64,000 nt of DNA, from contig JAKGBX010000001.1 in assembly GCA_021555075.1 (NCBI GenBank), positions 1,736,001 through 1,800,000 on the forward strand, in the 5' to 3' direction. This stretch comes from Rhodobacteraceae bacterium LMO-JJ12. Its GTDB lineage: Bacteria; Pseudomonadota; Alphaproteobacteria; Rhodobacterales; Rhodobacteraceae. The notes beneath the pieces were generated by a model. That model was not told the DNA's origin, did not search any database, and saw nothing but the letters and a program-made list of their open reading frames with translations. Position 1 is the stretch's first letter. Every line of letters starts with the position of its first letter. Of this stretch, positions 47,997 through 56,493 are shown piece after piece. The translations under genes and the position numbers were made by a program.

Positions 47997-48629
47997 CTAT
48001 TTCGGCGTCAGCATTCTCGTGAAAAGCGTTTCAAGAAACCGCCCGGCCTCGGGATAGGGGTCCACATTATCACCCCCCAGAACCGCATGCACCTGCACGT
48101 CGAAATCGGCATAATGTTGCGTTAACGCCCAGATCGAGAAAATCAGGTGATGCGGGTTCACCTCGGCGATTTTTCCGCTCTCGATCCAGTGGCTGATGAC
48201 CACGGCCTTGCGGTCTACCAGTGCCTTCAGCTCGCCTGACAAAACCGGGGCAATGCGCGGCGCACCTTGCACGATTTCGTTGGCGAAAAGCCGGGATTCG
48301 CGTGGAAAATCCCGGCTCATTTCCAACTTGCGCCGCACATATCCCAGAATTTCTTCCAACGGGTCGCCATCCTCCCGCATCGCATGTAGCGGGTCGAGCC
48401 ATGTCTCCAACAGCCCATCCAGAAGCGCGGCATGAATCGCTTCCTTTGACGAGAAGTAATAGAGCAGGTTGGGCTTGGAGAGGCCGGCCGCGCTTGCGAT
48501 CTGGTCAACCGTCGCGCCCCGAAACCCATGCGCCGAAAATACCTCCAGCGCCGCATCCAGAATGGCCGCCGTGTTCTTGCGCTGAATCCGCGTGGCCCCT
48601 TTGGCCGCTTTCGTTGCCTCTTGCTGCAT
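47997..48629 (-). CDS. rutR: RutR-like TetR-family repressor of pyrimidine catabolism
   Basis: 210 residues. HTH about 20-65 (AALEVFSAHGFRGATVDQIASAAGLSKPNLLYYFSSKEAI). The ligand domain matches E. coli RutR as I recall it: REDGDPLEEILGYVRRKLEMSRDFPRESRLF, DLKALVDRKAVVISHWIESGKIAEVNPHHLIFSIWALTQHYADF. RutR binds uracil and thymine, which release it from DNA. Encoded convergently with preA and divergently from the amidohydrolase gene, with RutR-like palindromes at 45193-45210 and 48803-48820. Confidence 0.9.
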   Translation of the reverse strand: MQQEATKAAKGATRIQRKNTAAILDAALEVFSAHGFRGATVDQIASAAGLSKPNLLYYFSSKEAIHAALLDGLLETWLDPLHAMREDGDPLEEILGYVRRKLEMSRDFPRESRLFANEIVQGAPRIAPVLSGELKALVDRKAVVISHWIESGKIAEVNPHHLIFSIWALTQHYADFDVQVHAVLGGDNVDPYPEAGRFLETLFTRMLTPK

Positions 48630-48771
48630 TCCGCCTCTTTGCCTTGGAGCCTGCCAAAGCCAAAATTACTCTTTAGCTGCCTAATGGTTCACAAGCGCCC
48701 GCAATTTGCGCATTCGCCCCATCAAACTCCCAGATTTCCCTAGGTTTATGGGTATTCATGATGCGAAGTTC

Positions 48772-48799
48772 TTGACTGGGTGTAAAGCCGTGTTAGCTT
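48772..48799 (+). promoter_or_regulatory. Candidate promoter of the beta-ureidopropionase operon
   Basis: TTGACT (48772-48777), 16-bp spacer, TAGCTT (48794-48799). Transcription would start near 48806, inside the RutR-like operator immediately downstream. Confidence 0.4.
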
Positions 48800-48802
48800 C
48801 GC

Positions 48803-48820
48803 TTTTACCAGTTGGTCAAA
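48803..48820. promoter_or_regulatory. RutR-like operator upstream of the beta-ureidopropionase operon
   Basis: TTTTACCA-GT-TGGTCAAA matches the E. coli RutR palindrome TTTGACCA-NN-TGGTCAAA at all but one of the 16 non-spacer positions. It lies between the divergent rutR and amidohydrolase starts, 80 bp before the latter, and overlaps the predicted start of transcription. Confidence 0.75.
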
Positions 48821-48899
48821 ATAGTTGCGTCTGGGGGATGTGCGTACGGTCGGACTCCTCCCGACGCGTAAGAATAAGAATACGCAGGAAGGACAGATC

Positions 48900-50150
48900 A
48901 TGTCAGCCCCGGGACAGAACCTCAAAATCAACGGCGACCGTTTGTGGGACAGCCTGATGGAAATGGCCAAGATCGGCCCCGGCGTCGCCGGGGGCAATAA
49001 CCGTCAGACGCTGACCGACGTCGATAGCGAGGGACGCGCCCTGTTTCAGAAATGGTGTGAAGCGGCGGGCTGTTCCATGGGGCTCGACTCCATGGGCAAC
49101 ATGTTCGCACGTCGCGAAGGCACCGACCCGGATGCGTTGCCTGTCTATGTCGGCTCGCATCTCGACACGCAGCCCACTGGGGGCAAATACGACGGCGTTC
49201 TCGGTGTGCTCGGCGGCCTTGAAATCGTGCGCACGCTCAACGATCTCGGCATAAAGACCCGCCATCCCATCGTCGTGACAAACTGGACCAACGAAGAGGG
49301 CACCCGCTATGCCCCTGCGATGCTTGCGTCTGGCGTTTTCGCCGGTATCCACACCGAAGATTGGGCCAAGGATCGCACCGATGCCGATGGTAAACGCTTT
49401 GGAGACGAGCTTAAGCGTATCGGCTGGGAGGGTGACGAACCCGTCGGCGCGCGCAAAATGCACGCCATGTTTGAACTCCACATCGAACAAGGCCCAATAC
49501 TTGAGGCCGAGGGCAAGGATATCGGCGTCGTCACCCACGGCCAAGGGCTCTCCTGGACCCAGGTAACGATCCATGGCAAGGACAGCCATACCGGTTCCAC
49601 ACCGATGCCGATGCGCAAGAATGCCGGTCTCGGCATGGCGCGCGTTCTTGAAAAGGTTGACGAAATCGCCTGGTCCCACGCCCCTCATGCCGTAGGTGCG
49701 GCGGGTCATATCGAAGTTTATCCAAATTCGCGTAACGTGATCCCCGGCAAGGTGATCTTCACCGTCGATTTCCGCTCGCCCGATCTTTCTGTCATCGAAG
49801 ACATGGAGTCGCGTCTGAAGGTCGAGGGCCAGAAGATCGCCGACGATATGGGCCTGACCATCGAATTTGAAAAAGTCGGCGGGTTTGACCCCGTGGAATT
49901 TGACAGGACCTGCGTCAGCGCCGTGCGCAACGCCGCCGAAAGGCTGGGGTATTCCCATATAGACCTGATTTCCGGCGCCGGTCACGACGCCTGCTGGATC
50001 AATCAGGTTGCACCAACGGCGATGGTGATGTGTCCCTGTGTCGATGGGTTGAGCCATAACGAGGCCGAGGAGATTTCCAAGGACTGGGCCACCGCCGGAG
50101 CGGATGTTCTGATGCACGCGGTTGTTGAGACGGCGGAGATTGTCGAGTGA
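48900..50150 (+). CDS. Beta-ureidopropionase (N-carbamoyl-beta-alanine amidohydrolase)
   Basis: 416-residue M20-type zinc amidohydrolase of the HyuC/AllC group. Metal residues are visible as VGSHLDTQPTGGKYDG (His87, Asp98), NEEGTRYAPAM (Glu132/133), ELHIEQGPILE and GAGHDACWI. It hydrolyses N-carbamoyl-beta-alanine to beta-alanine, CO2 and ammonia, third step of the reductive route. Start 48900 chosen for CAGGAAGGA upstream. Allantoate amidohydrolase is a close relative, but the surrounding preTA and dihydropyrimidinase genes decide for this role. Ends with GTGA overlap into a small gene. Confidence 0.9.
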   Translation: MSAPGQNLKINGDRLWDSLMEMAKIGPGVAGGNNRQTLTDVDSEGRALFQKWCEAAGCSMGLDSMGNMFARREGTDPDALPVYVGSHLDTQPTGGKYDGVLGVLGGLEIVRTLNDLGIKTRHPIVVTNWTNEEGTRYAPAMLASGVFAGIHTEDWAKDRTDADGKRFGDELKRIGWEGDEPVGARKMHAMFELHIEQGPILEAEGKDIGVVTHGQGLSWTQVTIHGKDSHTGSTPMPMRKNAGLGMARVLEKVDEIAWSHAPHAVGAAGHIEVYPNSRNVIPGKVIFTVDFRSPDLSVIEDMESRLKVEGQKIADDMGLTIEFEKVGGFDPVEFDRTCVSAVRNAAERLGYSHIDLISGAGHDACWINQVAPTAMVMCPCVDGLSHNEAEEISKDWATAGADVLMHAVVETAEIVE

Positions 50151-50362
50151 TCCGCACGGCGCTGATAGCCGGGCTGATCGGGCTTTCCACCCCTGCTTTC
50201 GCTGAGTCCCTGACGCTCAGAACGGTGGATTTCAAGCTTCCTTTGGGGATTGCCGAAAAGATTCCATCGTCAATCAAGCCGTCCGACATTTTCGTCAGCA
50301 GCGATAATTGCTACTATGTGCGCAAAGATTTGTCCTTTGTCTGGATTGACTGCGTCGGATGA
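50147..50362 (+). CDS. Small secreted protein of unknown function
   Basis: 71 residues from a GTG start that overlaps the amidohydrolase stop (GTGA). A Sec signal peptide (MIRTALIAGLIGLSTPAFA) is followed by about 50 mature residues with two cysteines (near 55 and 69: NCYYVRK and WIDCVG) that could form a disulfide. Its stop overlaps the next gene (ATGA). I recognise no family. Translation coupling inside a pyrimidine operon makes it a real gene more likely than a chance frame. Confidence 0.6.
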   Translation: MIRTALIAGLIGLSTPAFAESLTLRTVDFKLPLGIAEKIPSSIKPSDIFVSSDNCYYVRKDLSFVWIDCVG

Positions 50363-50709
50363 ATGCACCTGAAACCATAAGCGCGCTCATCGCAGATGAG
50401 TTGCACGACTATGACCCCGACGCGGGCAATCTGCGGACGGTCGGGCAGGTTGCTCCGATGTCGCCTGAATGGCACCGCCTGACGCTGAACGAATTTCGCG
50501 ATGCCCTGATCGCCCCGAAAGAGACCGATGTACTCTTTTGCGGCGGCATGGTTGAAACCTGCTATTCGGTCACGCGGTCAAACGGCAGCTATCGTGTTAT
50601 CTACATCCCATGGGCAGAGCTTTTCTCGCTCGCGGTTGAATCAAAATACGGACCCGTCGACATAGGCGTGCACGGCGATGCGATGTGCGTTTTCGGGTCG
50701 ATACACTAA
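50359..50709 (+). CDS. Hypothetical protein in the pyrimidine operon
   Basis: 116 residues, no signal peptide or membrane segment, mixed alpha/beta look with TLNEFRDALIAPKETDVLFCGGMVETCYSVTRSNGSYRVIYIPW. Start overlaps the preceding gene by 4 bp and the stop is 19 bp before the dihydropyrimidinase start. I do not recognise it. Could be a small regulatory or immunity-type fold, but nothing visible supports a specific role. Confidence 0.65.
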   Translation: MNAPETISALIADELHDYDPDAGNLRTVGQVAPMSPEWHRLTLNEFRDALIAPKETDVLFCGGMVETCYSVTRSNGSYRVIYIPWAELFSLAVESKYGPVDIGVHGDAMCVFGSIH

Positions 50710-50728
50710 TAAAGAGGGAGTTGGACTC

Positions 50729-52186
50729 ATGAGCACCACAGTCATCAAGAACGGCACGGTCGTCACCGCCGATCTGACCTACAAAGCCGACGTCGCCATC
50801 GAGGGCGGCGTGATCATCGAAATCGGGCAAGGGCTCAAGGGCGACACCGAACTCGACGCGACCGGTTGCTATGTCATGCCCGGTGGGATCGACCCGCATA
50901 CCCATCTCGAAATGCCCTTCATGGGTACCTATAGCACCGATGATTTTGAAAGCGGCACCCGCGCCGCCCTTGCAGGCGGCACCACGATGGTGGTCGACTT
51001 CGCGCTTCCCAATCAGGGTGAAGGCCTCTTGGATGCCCTGAAACGCTGGGACAATAAATCGACCCGTGCGAACTGTGACTATTCCTTCCACATGGCTGTG
51101 ACATGGTGGGGCGAACAGGTCTTTGATGACATGAAGACTGTCGTGCAAGAGCGTGGAATTAATACGTTTAAACACTTTCTCGCCTACAAAGGCGCGCTCA
51201 TGGTTAATGATGATGAGCTATATTCCAGCTTCCTGCGTCTGGCCGAACTCGGCGCGACCCCGATGGTGCATGCCGAAAACGGTGATGTCGTGGCCGAACT
51301 AAGCGCGCGTCTTCTGGCCGAGGGCAATACCGGCCCCGAGGCGCACGCCTATTCCCGCCCGCCACAGGTCGAAGGCGAAGCCACCAACCGCGCGATCATG
51401 ATCGCCGATATGGCCGGCGCACCGCTCTACGTGGTGCACGTGAGCTGCGAAGACAGCCACGAAGCGATCCGACGCGCCAAGATGCAGGGCAAACGGGTCT
51501 GGGGCGAGCCGTTGATTCAACACCTCACGCTGGACGAGTCCGAGTATTTCAACAAAGATTGGGACCATGCCGCGCGCCGCGTCATGTCGCCGCCGTTCCG
51601 CAACAAGAAGCATCAGGATTCTCTTTGGGCGGGCCTGCAATCAGGTTCGCTCAGCGTGGTGGCCACCGATCATTGCGCCTTCACCACCGACCAGAAACGT
51701 TACGGCGTAGGCGATTTCACCAAGATCCCCAACGGCACCGGCGGGCTTGAAGACCGCATGCCGATGCTCTGGACCAATGGTGTTGCGACGGGTCGTTTGA
51801 CGATGAACGAATTCGTTGCTGTCACATCAACTAACATCGCCAAGATATTGAATTGCTATCCTAAAAAGGGTGCAATCCTTGTCGGTGCCGACGCCGATCT
51901 CGTCGTCTGGGATCCCGAGAAAGAGAAGACCATCGCCGCCACCAGCCAGCAATCGGCGATTGATTACAACGTGTTCGAGGGCAAACATGTGAAGGGCCTG
52001 CCGCGCTTCACCCTGACACGCGGCCATGTTGCCGTGCATGACGGTGAAATGCGCACTGAGGAAGGTCGCGGCAAATTCGTCGCCCGCGAGCCCAACGCCA
52101 CGGTGAACCGCGCTCTGAGCCAATGGAAAGACCTCACTGCGCCCCAGCCGGTCAAGCGCACGGGCATCCCGGCGACCGGCGTATGA
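50729..52186 (+). CDS. hydA: Dihydropyrimidinase
   Basis: 485-residue cyclic amidohydrolase. Zinc motif DPHTHLEMP (His57, His59), carboxylated-Lys candidate in HFLAYKGALMV (Lys154), MVHAENGDVV and VATDHCAFT. It opens 5,6-dihydrouracil or dihydrothymine to the N-carbamoyl amino acid, second step between PreTA and the beta-ureidopropionase encoded upstream. Start 50729 follows AGAGGGAG; longer in-frame forms overlap the upstream gene. Overlaps the VOC gene by 4 bp. Confidence 0.93.
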   Translation: MSTTVIKNGTVVTADLTYKADVAIEGGVIIEIGQGLKGDTELDATGCYVMPGGIDPHTHLEMPFMGTYSTDDFESGTRAALAGGTTMVVDFALPNQGEGLLDALKRWDNKSTRANCDYSFHMAVTWWGEQVFDDMKTVVQERGINTFKHFLAYKGALMVNDDELYSSFLRLAELGATPMVHAENGDVVAELSARLLAEGNTGPEAHAYSRPPQVEGEATNRAIMIADMAGAPLYVVHVSCEDSHEAIRRAKMQGKRVWGEPLIQHLTLDESEYFNKDWDHAARRVMSPPFRNKKHQDSLWAGLQSGSLSVVATDHCAFTTDQKRYGVGDFTKIPNGTGGLEDRMPMLWTNGVATGRLTMNEFVAVTSTNIAKILNCYPKKGAILVGADADLVVWDPEKEKTIAATSQQSAIDYNVFEGKHVKGLPRFTLTRGHVAVHDGEMRTEEGRGKFVAREPNATVNRALSQWKDLTAPQPVKRTGIPATGV

Positions 52187-52611
52187 CCATGATGCCCGAA
52201 CTCGACGGCGTTCTCGAAGCCGCGCTCTACGTCGATGACCTGGACACGGCGGCGGCGTTTTATGGTGATCTCCTTGGTCTCGAAGAGGTGATTTCGCATC
52301 CGCCGCGCCACATCTTCTATCGTGCAGGCGATACAATCGTCCTGCTCTTCGTGGCCAGCGAAACCCGCAATCCGCCACCACCGGGTGCCAAGTTGCCGGT
52401 GCCGCCCCATGGCGCGACGGGGCCGGGGCATCTCTGCTTCAACTGCCCTGCCACTGCGCTCGACAGTTGGGTAGCCCGGTTGACTGCGGCGGGCATCACC
52501 ATCGAGGCTGATTTCATCTGGCCCAACGGGGCGCGCTCGGTTTATGTTCGCGATCCGGCGGGCAACAGCGTTGAGTTCGCCGAACCGAAATTGTGGGAGC
52601 GCGCAGCGTGA
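52183..52611 (+). CDS. VOC (glyoxalase/bleomycin-resistance) family protein
   Basis: 142 residues with the betaalphabetabetabeta fold pattern twice: LEAALYVDDLDTAAAFYGDLLGL, HLCFNCPATALDSWVARLTAAGI and the end motif SVYVRDPAGNSVEFAEPKLW. A metal-dependent isomerase, lyase or dioxygenase is possible. It starts inside the end of hydA and ends inside the ATPase start, so it is embedded in the pyrimidine operon. No step of the standard pathway needs it, so the role is unknown. Confidence 0.8.
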   Translation: MTMMPELDGVLEAALYVDDLDTAAAFYGDLLGLEEVISHPPRHIFYRAGDTIVLLFVASETRNPPPPGAKLPVPPHGATGPGHLCFNCPATALDSWVARLTAAGITIEADFIWPNGARSVYVRDPAGNSVEFAEPKLWERAA

Positions 52612-53396
52612 GCGAAACATCACCGGTCATTCAGGCCAAGAATCTCGACCTTACCTTCCAGACCAACGATGGCCCGATCCATGCGCTGAAAGATGTCTCG
52701 CTCGACATCAACAAGGGCGATTTCGTCAGCTTCATCGGTCCCTCGGGCTGTGGCAAGACGACCTTTTTGCGTGTTATCGCCGCGCTCGAACAACCCACCG
52801 GCGGCACCGTCACGGTGAACGGTATGACCCCCGATGAGGCGCGGCGCGCGCGCGCCTACGGGTATGTGTTTCAGGCCGCCGGCCTCTATCCGTGGCGCAC
52901 CATTGCGGGCAACATCAAACTGCCGCTGGAAATCATGGGGTTCTCCAGGCAAGAACAGGCCGAACGCGTGAAAAACGTGCTGGAACTTGTTGATCTTGAA
53001 GGGTTTGACAGAAAATTCCCGTGGCAGCTTTCTGGCGGCATGCAGCAGCGCGCCAGCATTGCGCGCGCTCTGGCGTTTGATGCTGATCTGCTGTTGATGG
53101 ACGAACCCTTCGGCGCCCTGGACGAGATTGTGCGCGATCACCTGAACGAACAATTGCTCAAACTCTGGGCCAAGACCGAGAAAACCATCGGTTTCGTGAC
53201 CCATTCAATTCCCGAGGCGGTCTATCTCTCGACCCGCATCGTCGTCATGTCGCCCCGGCCGGGCCGGATCACCGATGTGATAGAAAGCACCCTGCCGCGC
53301 GAACGCCCGCTCGATATTCGCGACACACCGGAGTTTCTGGAAATCGCCCACCGCGTGCGCGATGGGCTCAGGGCAGGGCACGCCTATGACGATTGA
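52608..53396 (+). CDS. ABC importer ATPase, SsuB/TauB/ThiZ type
   Basis: 262-residue ATPase from a GTG start overlapping the VOC gene (GTGA). Walker A GPSGCGKTT, Q-loop FQAAGLYPWRT (typical of the nitrate/sulfonate/taurine/pyrimidine group), signature LSGGMQQRASIARAL and Walker B LLLMDEPFGALDE. Partner of the two permeases and the binding protein downstream; the whole unit probably imports a pyrimidine or related ring compound. Confidence 0.9.
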   Translation: MSETSPVIQAKNLDLTFQTNDGPIHALKDVSLDINKGDFVSFIGPSGCGKTTFLRVIAALEQPTGGTVTVNGMTPDEARRARAYGYVFQAAGLYPWRTIAGNIKLPLEIMGFSRQEQAERVKNVLELVDLEGFDRKFPWQLSGGMQQRASIARALAFDADLLLMDEPFGALDEIVRDHLNEQLLKLWAKTEKTIGFVTHSIPEAVYLSTRIVVMSPRPGRITDVIESTLPRERPLDIRDTPEFLEIAHRVRDGLRAGHAYDD

Positions 53397-53405
53397 GGCG
53401 CTGCA

Positions 53406-54335
53406 ATGAAATCTCTGTTCTCCATCCTCACCGTTCTCGCGACGATCCTCGCGATTTGGTATATTGCCTGCATTCCGATGAACATGCACGAGGCAGCAAC
53501 CCAAGCTGACAGGGCGGGTCAGCAGGTCACGCCTGAAAGTTCGGCAGAGCGACGCAAGATGGGGCGCCTTTCGCTGACGGTGAAAAATCCCGACCTCTGG
53601 GGCAGTGTCTATGCACAGGAACGCCCGCAACTGCCAGCGCCGCATCAGGTTGGTGTTGAACTCTGGAACACAACTGTTGGCATGGTCGCCAAGGGACGTG
53701 CCCTCTCAAAACGCTCGCTGATCCTGCACGCCTGGATCACCCTCAGCGCGACGCTGGTGGGCTTTGTCTTTGGTACGATCCTCGGCATCGTGCTGGCTGT
53801 CTCTATCGTGCATTCCCGCGCTATGGATATGAGCGTGATGCCTTGGGTGATTGCCAGCCAGACAGTACCAATCATTGCCATCGCGCCGATGATCGTGGTG
53901 GTGCTGGCCGCACTTCAGGTCGATGATTTGATCGCCAAGGGCGTGATTTCTATGTATCTTAGCTTCTTTCCCGTCGTGGTAGGTATGGTCAAAGGCCTGC
54001 GCAGCCCGCGTCGGATGGATCTCGACCAGATGAAAACCTGGAACGCCTCGCGCTCTGAAACCTTCTGGAAACTGCGCCTGCCCAGTTCCGCACCCTATCT
54101 ATTCGCCTCGCTCAAGGTCGGCGTCGCTGCCTCGCTGATCGGTGCGGTGGTGGCCGAGCTAAGCCTGAGCCAGAACGGTGGACTTGGCGCGCGCCTTCTC
54201 GCAGGGAGCTATTACGGGCAAACCGTGCAGATCTGGAGCGCGCTTCTGGCCGCGGCGGCGCTGGCAGCACTTCTGGTATGGGCCATTGGCGCGGTGCAAA
54301 ACGTCACGCTCAAACGCATGGGGTTCTCGAAATGA
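53406..54335 (+). CDS. ABC permease, first of a pair (SsuC/ThiX type)
   Basis: 309-residue inner-membrane permease. An N-terminal membrane segment (about 3-22) is followed by a periplasmic stretch of about 80 residues, then about five segments with the EAA-like loop MDLDQMKTWNASRSETFWKLRLPSSAPYLF. The long N-terminal periplasmic insertion is unusual for this family. Overlaps the second permease gene by 4 bp (ATGA). Confidence 0.88.
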   Translation: MKSLFSILTVLATILAIWYIACIPMNMHEAATQADRAGQQVTPESSAERRKMGRLSLTVKNPDLWGSVYAQERPQLPAPHQVGVELWNTTVGMVAKGRALSKRSLILHAWITLSATLVGFVFGTILGIVLAVSIVHSRAMDMSVMPWVIASQTVPIIAIAPMIVVVLAALQVDDLIAKGVISMYLSFFPVVVGMVKGLRSPRRMDLDQMKTWNASRSETFWKLRLPSSAPYLFASLKVGVAASLIGAVVAELSLSQNGGLGARLLAGSYYGQTVQIWSALLAAAALAALLVWAIGAVQNVTLKRMGFSK

Positions 54336-55168
54336 TCTGGGTCTGGGGCTCACTGGCGTTCTGGCTCGCCGCTTGGGCGTTGAACACACGGCTTTCCAAG
54401 CACAAGCAGACCTGGGTAAGATTCTTCGTGCCCACTCTGTTCGGTATCACCCTATTGGTCCTCTGGGAGGGGATGGTGCGCGGATTTCAAATCAACCCGG
54501 TGCTCCTTCCCCCACCTTCGGCCATTGGCAAAACCTTTGTCGGCGAGATTTCCGTGCTCTGGGGCGATCTGGTTCAGACCTTCTTCAAGGGCGCGCTTTC
54601 GGGCTATGTCATAGGGTGTTCCGCCGCCGTTCTCACGGCCATTGCGGTTGATCGTTCACCCTTCCTGCAACGCGGTCTTCTGCCGGTGGGCAATTTTGTC
54701 GCCGCGCTGCCGATTGTCGGCATGGCCCCGATCTTTGTGATGTGGTTCGGCTTTGGCTGGCAATCCAAGGCGGCGATTGTGGTCGTCATGGTGTTTTTTC
54801 CTATGTTGGTGAACACCGTGCAGGGCTTGCAATCGTCCGAGGCGATGCAGCGCGACCTGATGCATACATATGGTGCCAGCTATCCCCAACGCCTGTTCAA
54901 GCTGCGTCTTCCCGCCGCGATGCCCTTTATCTTCAACGGACTCAAGATCAGCACGACCCTGGCGATGATCGGCGCCATCGTTGCCGAATTTTTCGGCTCG
55001 CCAATTCAGGGTATGGGCTTTCGCATTTCCACCGAAGTGGGCAAGCTGGCGCTCGATATGGTCTGGTCCGAAATTGCCGTTGCCGCCATCGTCGGGTCGG
55101 CGTTCTACGGGCTGGTGGCGTTGGCGGAAAAGATAATAACCTTCTGGCACCCCTCACAACGAGGTTGA
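54332..55168 (+). CDS. ABC permease, second of a pair (SsuC/ThiX type)
   Basis: 278-residue permease with about six to seven hydrophobic segments and EAA-type loop QRDLMHTYGASYPQRLFKLRLPAAMPFIF. Start at 54332 was taken as the ATG overlapping the preceding stop; upstream in-frame codons lie inside the first permease gene. Two different permeases imply a heterodimeric channel. Confidence 0.88.
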   Translation: MIWVWGSLAFWLAAWALNTRLSKHKQTWVRFFVPTLFGITLLVLWEGMVRGFQINPVLLPPPSAIGKTFVGEISVLWGDLVQTFFKGALSGYVIGCSAAVLTAIAVDRSPFLQRGLLPVGNFVAALPIVGMAPIFVMWFGFGWQSKAAIVVVMVFFPMLVNTVQGLQSSEAMQRDLMHTYGASYPQRLFKLRLPAAMPFIFNGLKISTTLAMIGAIVAEFFGSPIQGMGFRISTEVGKLALDMVWSEIAVAAIVGSAFYGLVALAEKIITFWHPSQRG

Positions 55169-55219
55169 AGAGCAACAATAACAAAACCAAGATAAGCAAA
55201 CCAACAAGGAGTAAGAAAA

Positions 55220-56209
55220 ATGAAAACACTATTTGGCGCGGCACTTGCCGGTGCTCTGGCTGTCGGCGGCTCAATCGCCCAAGCGGCTGATGATGTGACC
55301 CTGCAACTCAAATGGGTGACTCAGGCTCAATTTGGCGGCTACTACGTCGCCCTCGACAAAGGGTTTTACGAAGAAGAAGGCCTCAACGTCACAATCAAGG
55401 CCGGTGGCCCCGATGTGGCCCCCGCACAGGTGATCGCCGGTGGCGGCGCGGACGTTGTGATTGACTGGATGCCGTCAGCATTGGCTTCGCGTGAAAAAGG
55501 TCTCGATCTCGTCAACATCGCCCAACCGTTCAAAAGCTCGGGCATGATGCTGACCTGCCTCAAGGACAGCGGGATTTCCTCACCCGATGATTTCAAGGGC
55601 AAAACGCTTGGCGTCTGGTTTGGCGGCAACGAATATCCCTTCCTCAGCTGGATGAGCAAACTTGGTCTCTCGACCGATGGTGGCGAAGATGGCGTCACGG
55701 TTCTGAAACAGGGCTTCAACGTCGATCCGATTCTCAACGGTCAGGCTGACTGCATTTCGACCATGACCTATAATGAATACTGGCAGGTCATCGACGCGGG
55801 TCTCACCCCCGAAGAACTGGTCGTGTTCAAATACGAGGATCAGGGCGTCGCAACGCTGGAAGACGGCATGTATGTGCTGGGCGAAAACCTCAAGGACGAT
55901 GCCTTCAACGACAAGATGGCGCGTTTTGTGCGGGCCTCGATGAAGGGCTGGAAATACGCCGAAACGAATCCTGATGAAGCCGCAATGATCGTTCTCGACA
56001 ATGATGCGTCAGGTGCGCAAACCGAAAAGCACCAAACCCGGATGATGCGCGAAATTGCCAAGCTGACGGCCGGTTCCAACGGCGCGCTTGACCCTGCGGA
56101 CTACGAACGCACGGTGGCAACGCTTCTGTCAGCGGGTTCTGACCCGGTCATCACCAAAGAGCCGGAAGGCGCCTGGAGCCATGCAATCTCTGATGTTGCG
56201 CTGAAATAA
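55220..56209 (+). CDS. NMT1/ThiY-like periplasmic binding protein
   Basis: 329 residues with a Sec signal peptide (MKTLFGAALAGALAVGGSIAQA) and the NMT1/THI5-like fold: VTLQLKWVTQAQFGGYYVALDKGFYEEEGLNV and VIAGGGADVVIDWMPSAL. Relatives bind hydroxymethylpyrimidine, riboflavin, nitrate or sulfonates. The pyrimidine catabolic genes upstream make uracil, thymine, a dihydropyrimidine or hydantoin the likely ligand. A strong terminator follows. Confidence 0.88.
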   Translation: MKTLFGAALAGALAVGGSIAQAADDVTLQLKWVTQAQFGGYYVALDKGFYEEEGLNVTIKAGGPDVAPAQVIAGGGADVVIDWMPSALASREKGLDLVNIAQPFKSSGMMLTCLKDSGISSPDDFKGKTLGVWFGGNEYPFLSWMSKLGLSTDGGEDGVTVLKQGFNVDPILNGQADCISTMTYNEYWQVIDAGLTPEELVVFKYEDQGVATLEDGMYVLGENLKDDAFNDKMARFVRASMKGWKYAETNPDEAAMIVLDNDASGAQTEKHQTRMMREIAKLTAGSNGALDPADYERTVATLLSAGSDPVITKEPEGAWSHAISDVALK

Positions 56210-56232
56210 GCCTGACGCAGAGCATGAAAACG

Positions 56233-56266
56233 AGGCCCCGGCGGAAACGCCGGGGCTTCTTTCGTT
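56233..56266 (+). terminator. Rho-independent terminator of the pyrimidine transporter operon
   Basis: Perfect 9-bp GC stem GCCCCGGCG-GAAA-CGCCGGGGC (56235-56256) with a GAAA tetraloop, followed by TTCTTTCGTTTT. Located 24 bp after the binding-protein stop. Confidence 0.9.
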
Positions 56267-56324
56267 TTGGGCTGCTGTTTGTTGTTGCCAAGGGCGGGGG
56301 GGCAGACTACACACACCCCCGGTT

Positions 56325-56401
56325 CGGGGCGTAGCGCAGCCTGGTAGCGCATCTGTTTTGGGAACAGAGGGTCGTAGGTTCGAATCCTATCGCCCCGACC
56401 A
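56325..56401 (+). tRNA. tRNA-Pro (TGG anticodon), CCA encoded
   Basis: 77-nt cloverleaf. Acceptor stem CGGGGCG (56325-56331) pairs with CGCCCCG (56391-56397), then A-CCA. Anticodon arm TCTGT-TTTGGGA-ACAGA with TGG at loop positions 34-36. T-arm has GGTTCGAATCC. Starts with the C1:G72 pair usual for bacterial tRNA-Pro. No integrase or att-like duplication seen beside it. Confidence 0.95.
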
Positions 56402-56426
56402 AATACCTCCGCAAAAGGCGCGGAGA

Positions 56427-56461
56427 CCGACAGAGGGAAAATCTCATTTTCCCGAAGTCGG
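56427..56461. terminator. Strong hairpin between tRNA-Pro and a convergent gene
   Basis: CCGAC / GTCGG (56427-56431 with 56457-56461) encloses a 3x3 internal loop and an apical 8-bp stem GGGAAAAT-CTC-ATTTTCCC (56435-56453). A smaller hairpin CTCCGC/GCGGAG precedes it (56407-56425). Probably the end of the tRNA transcript and of the minus-strand lipoprotein gene. Confidence 0.55.
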
Positions 56462-56493
56462 CGCAGCATCGCCAGCAACCCACACTCGCCGCA

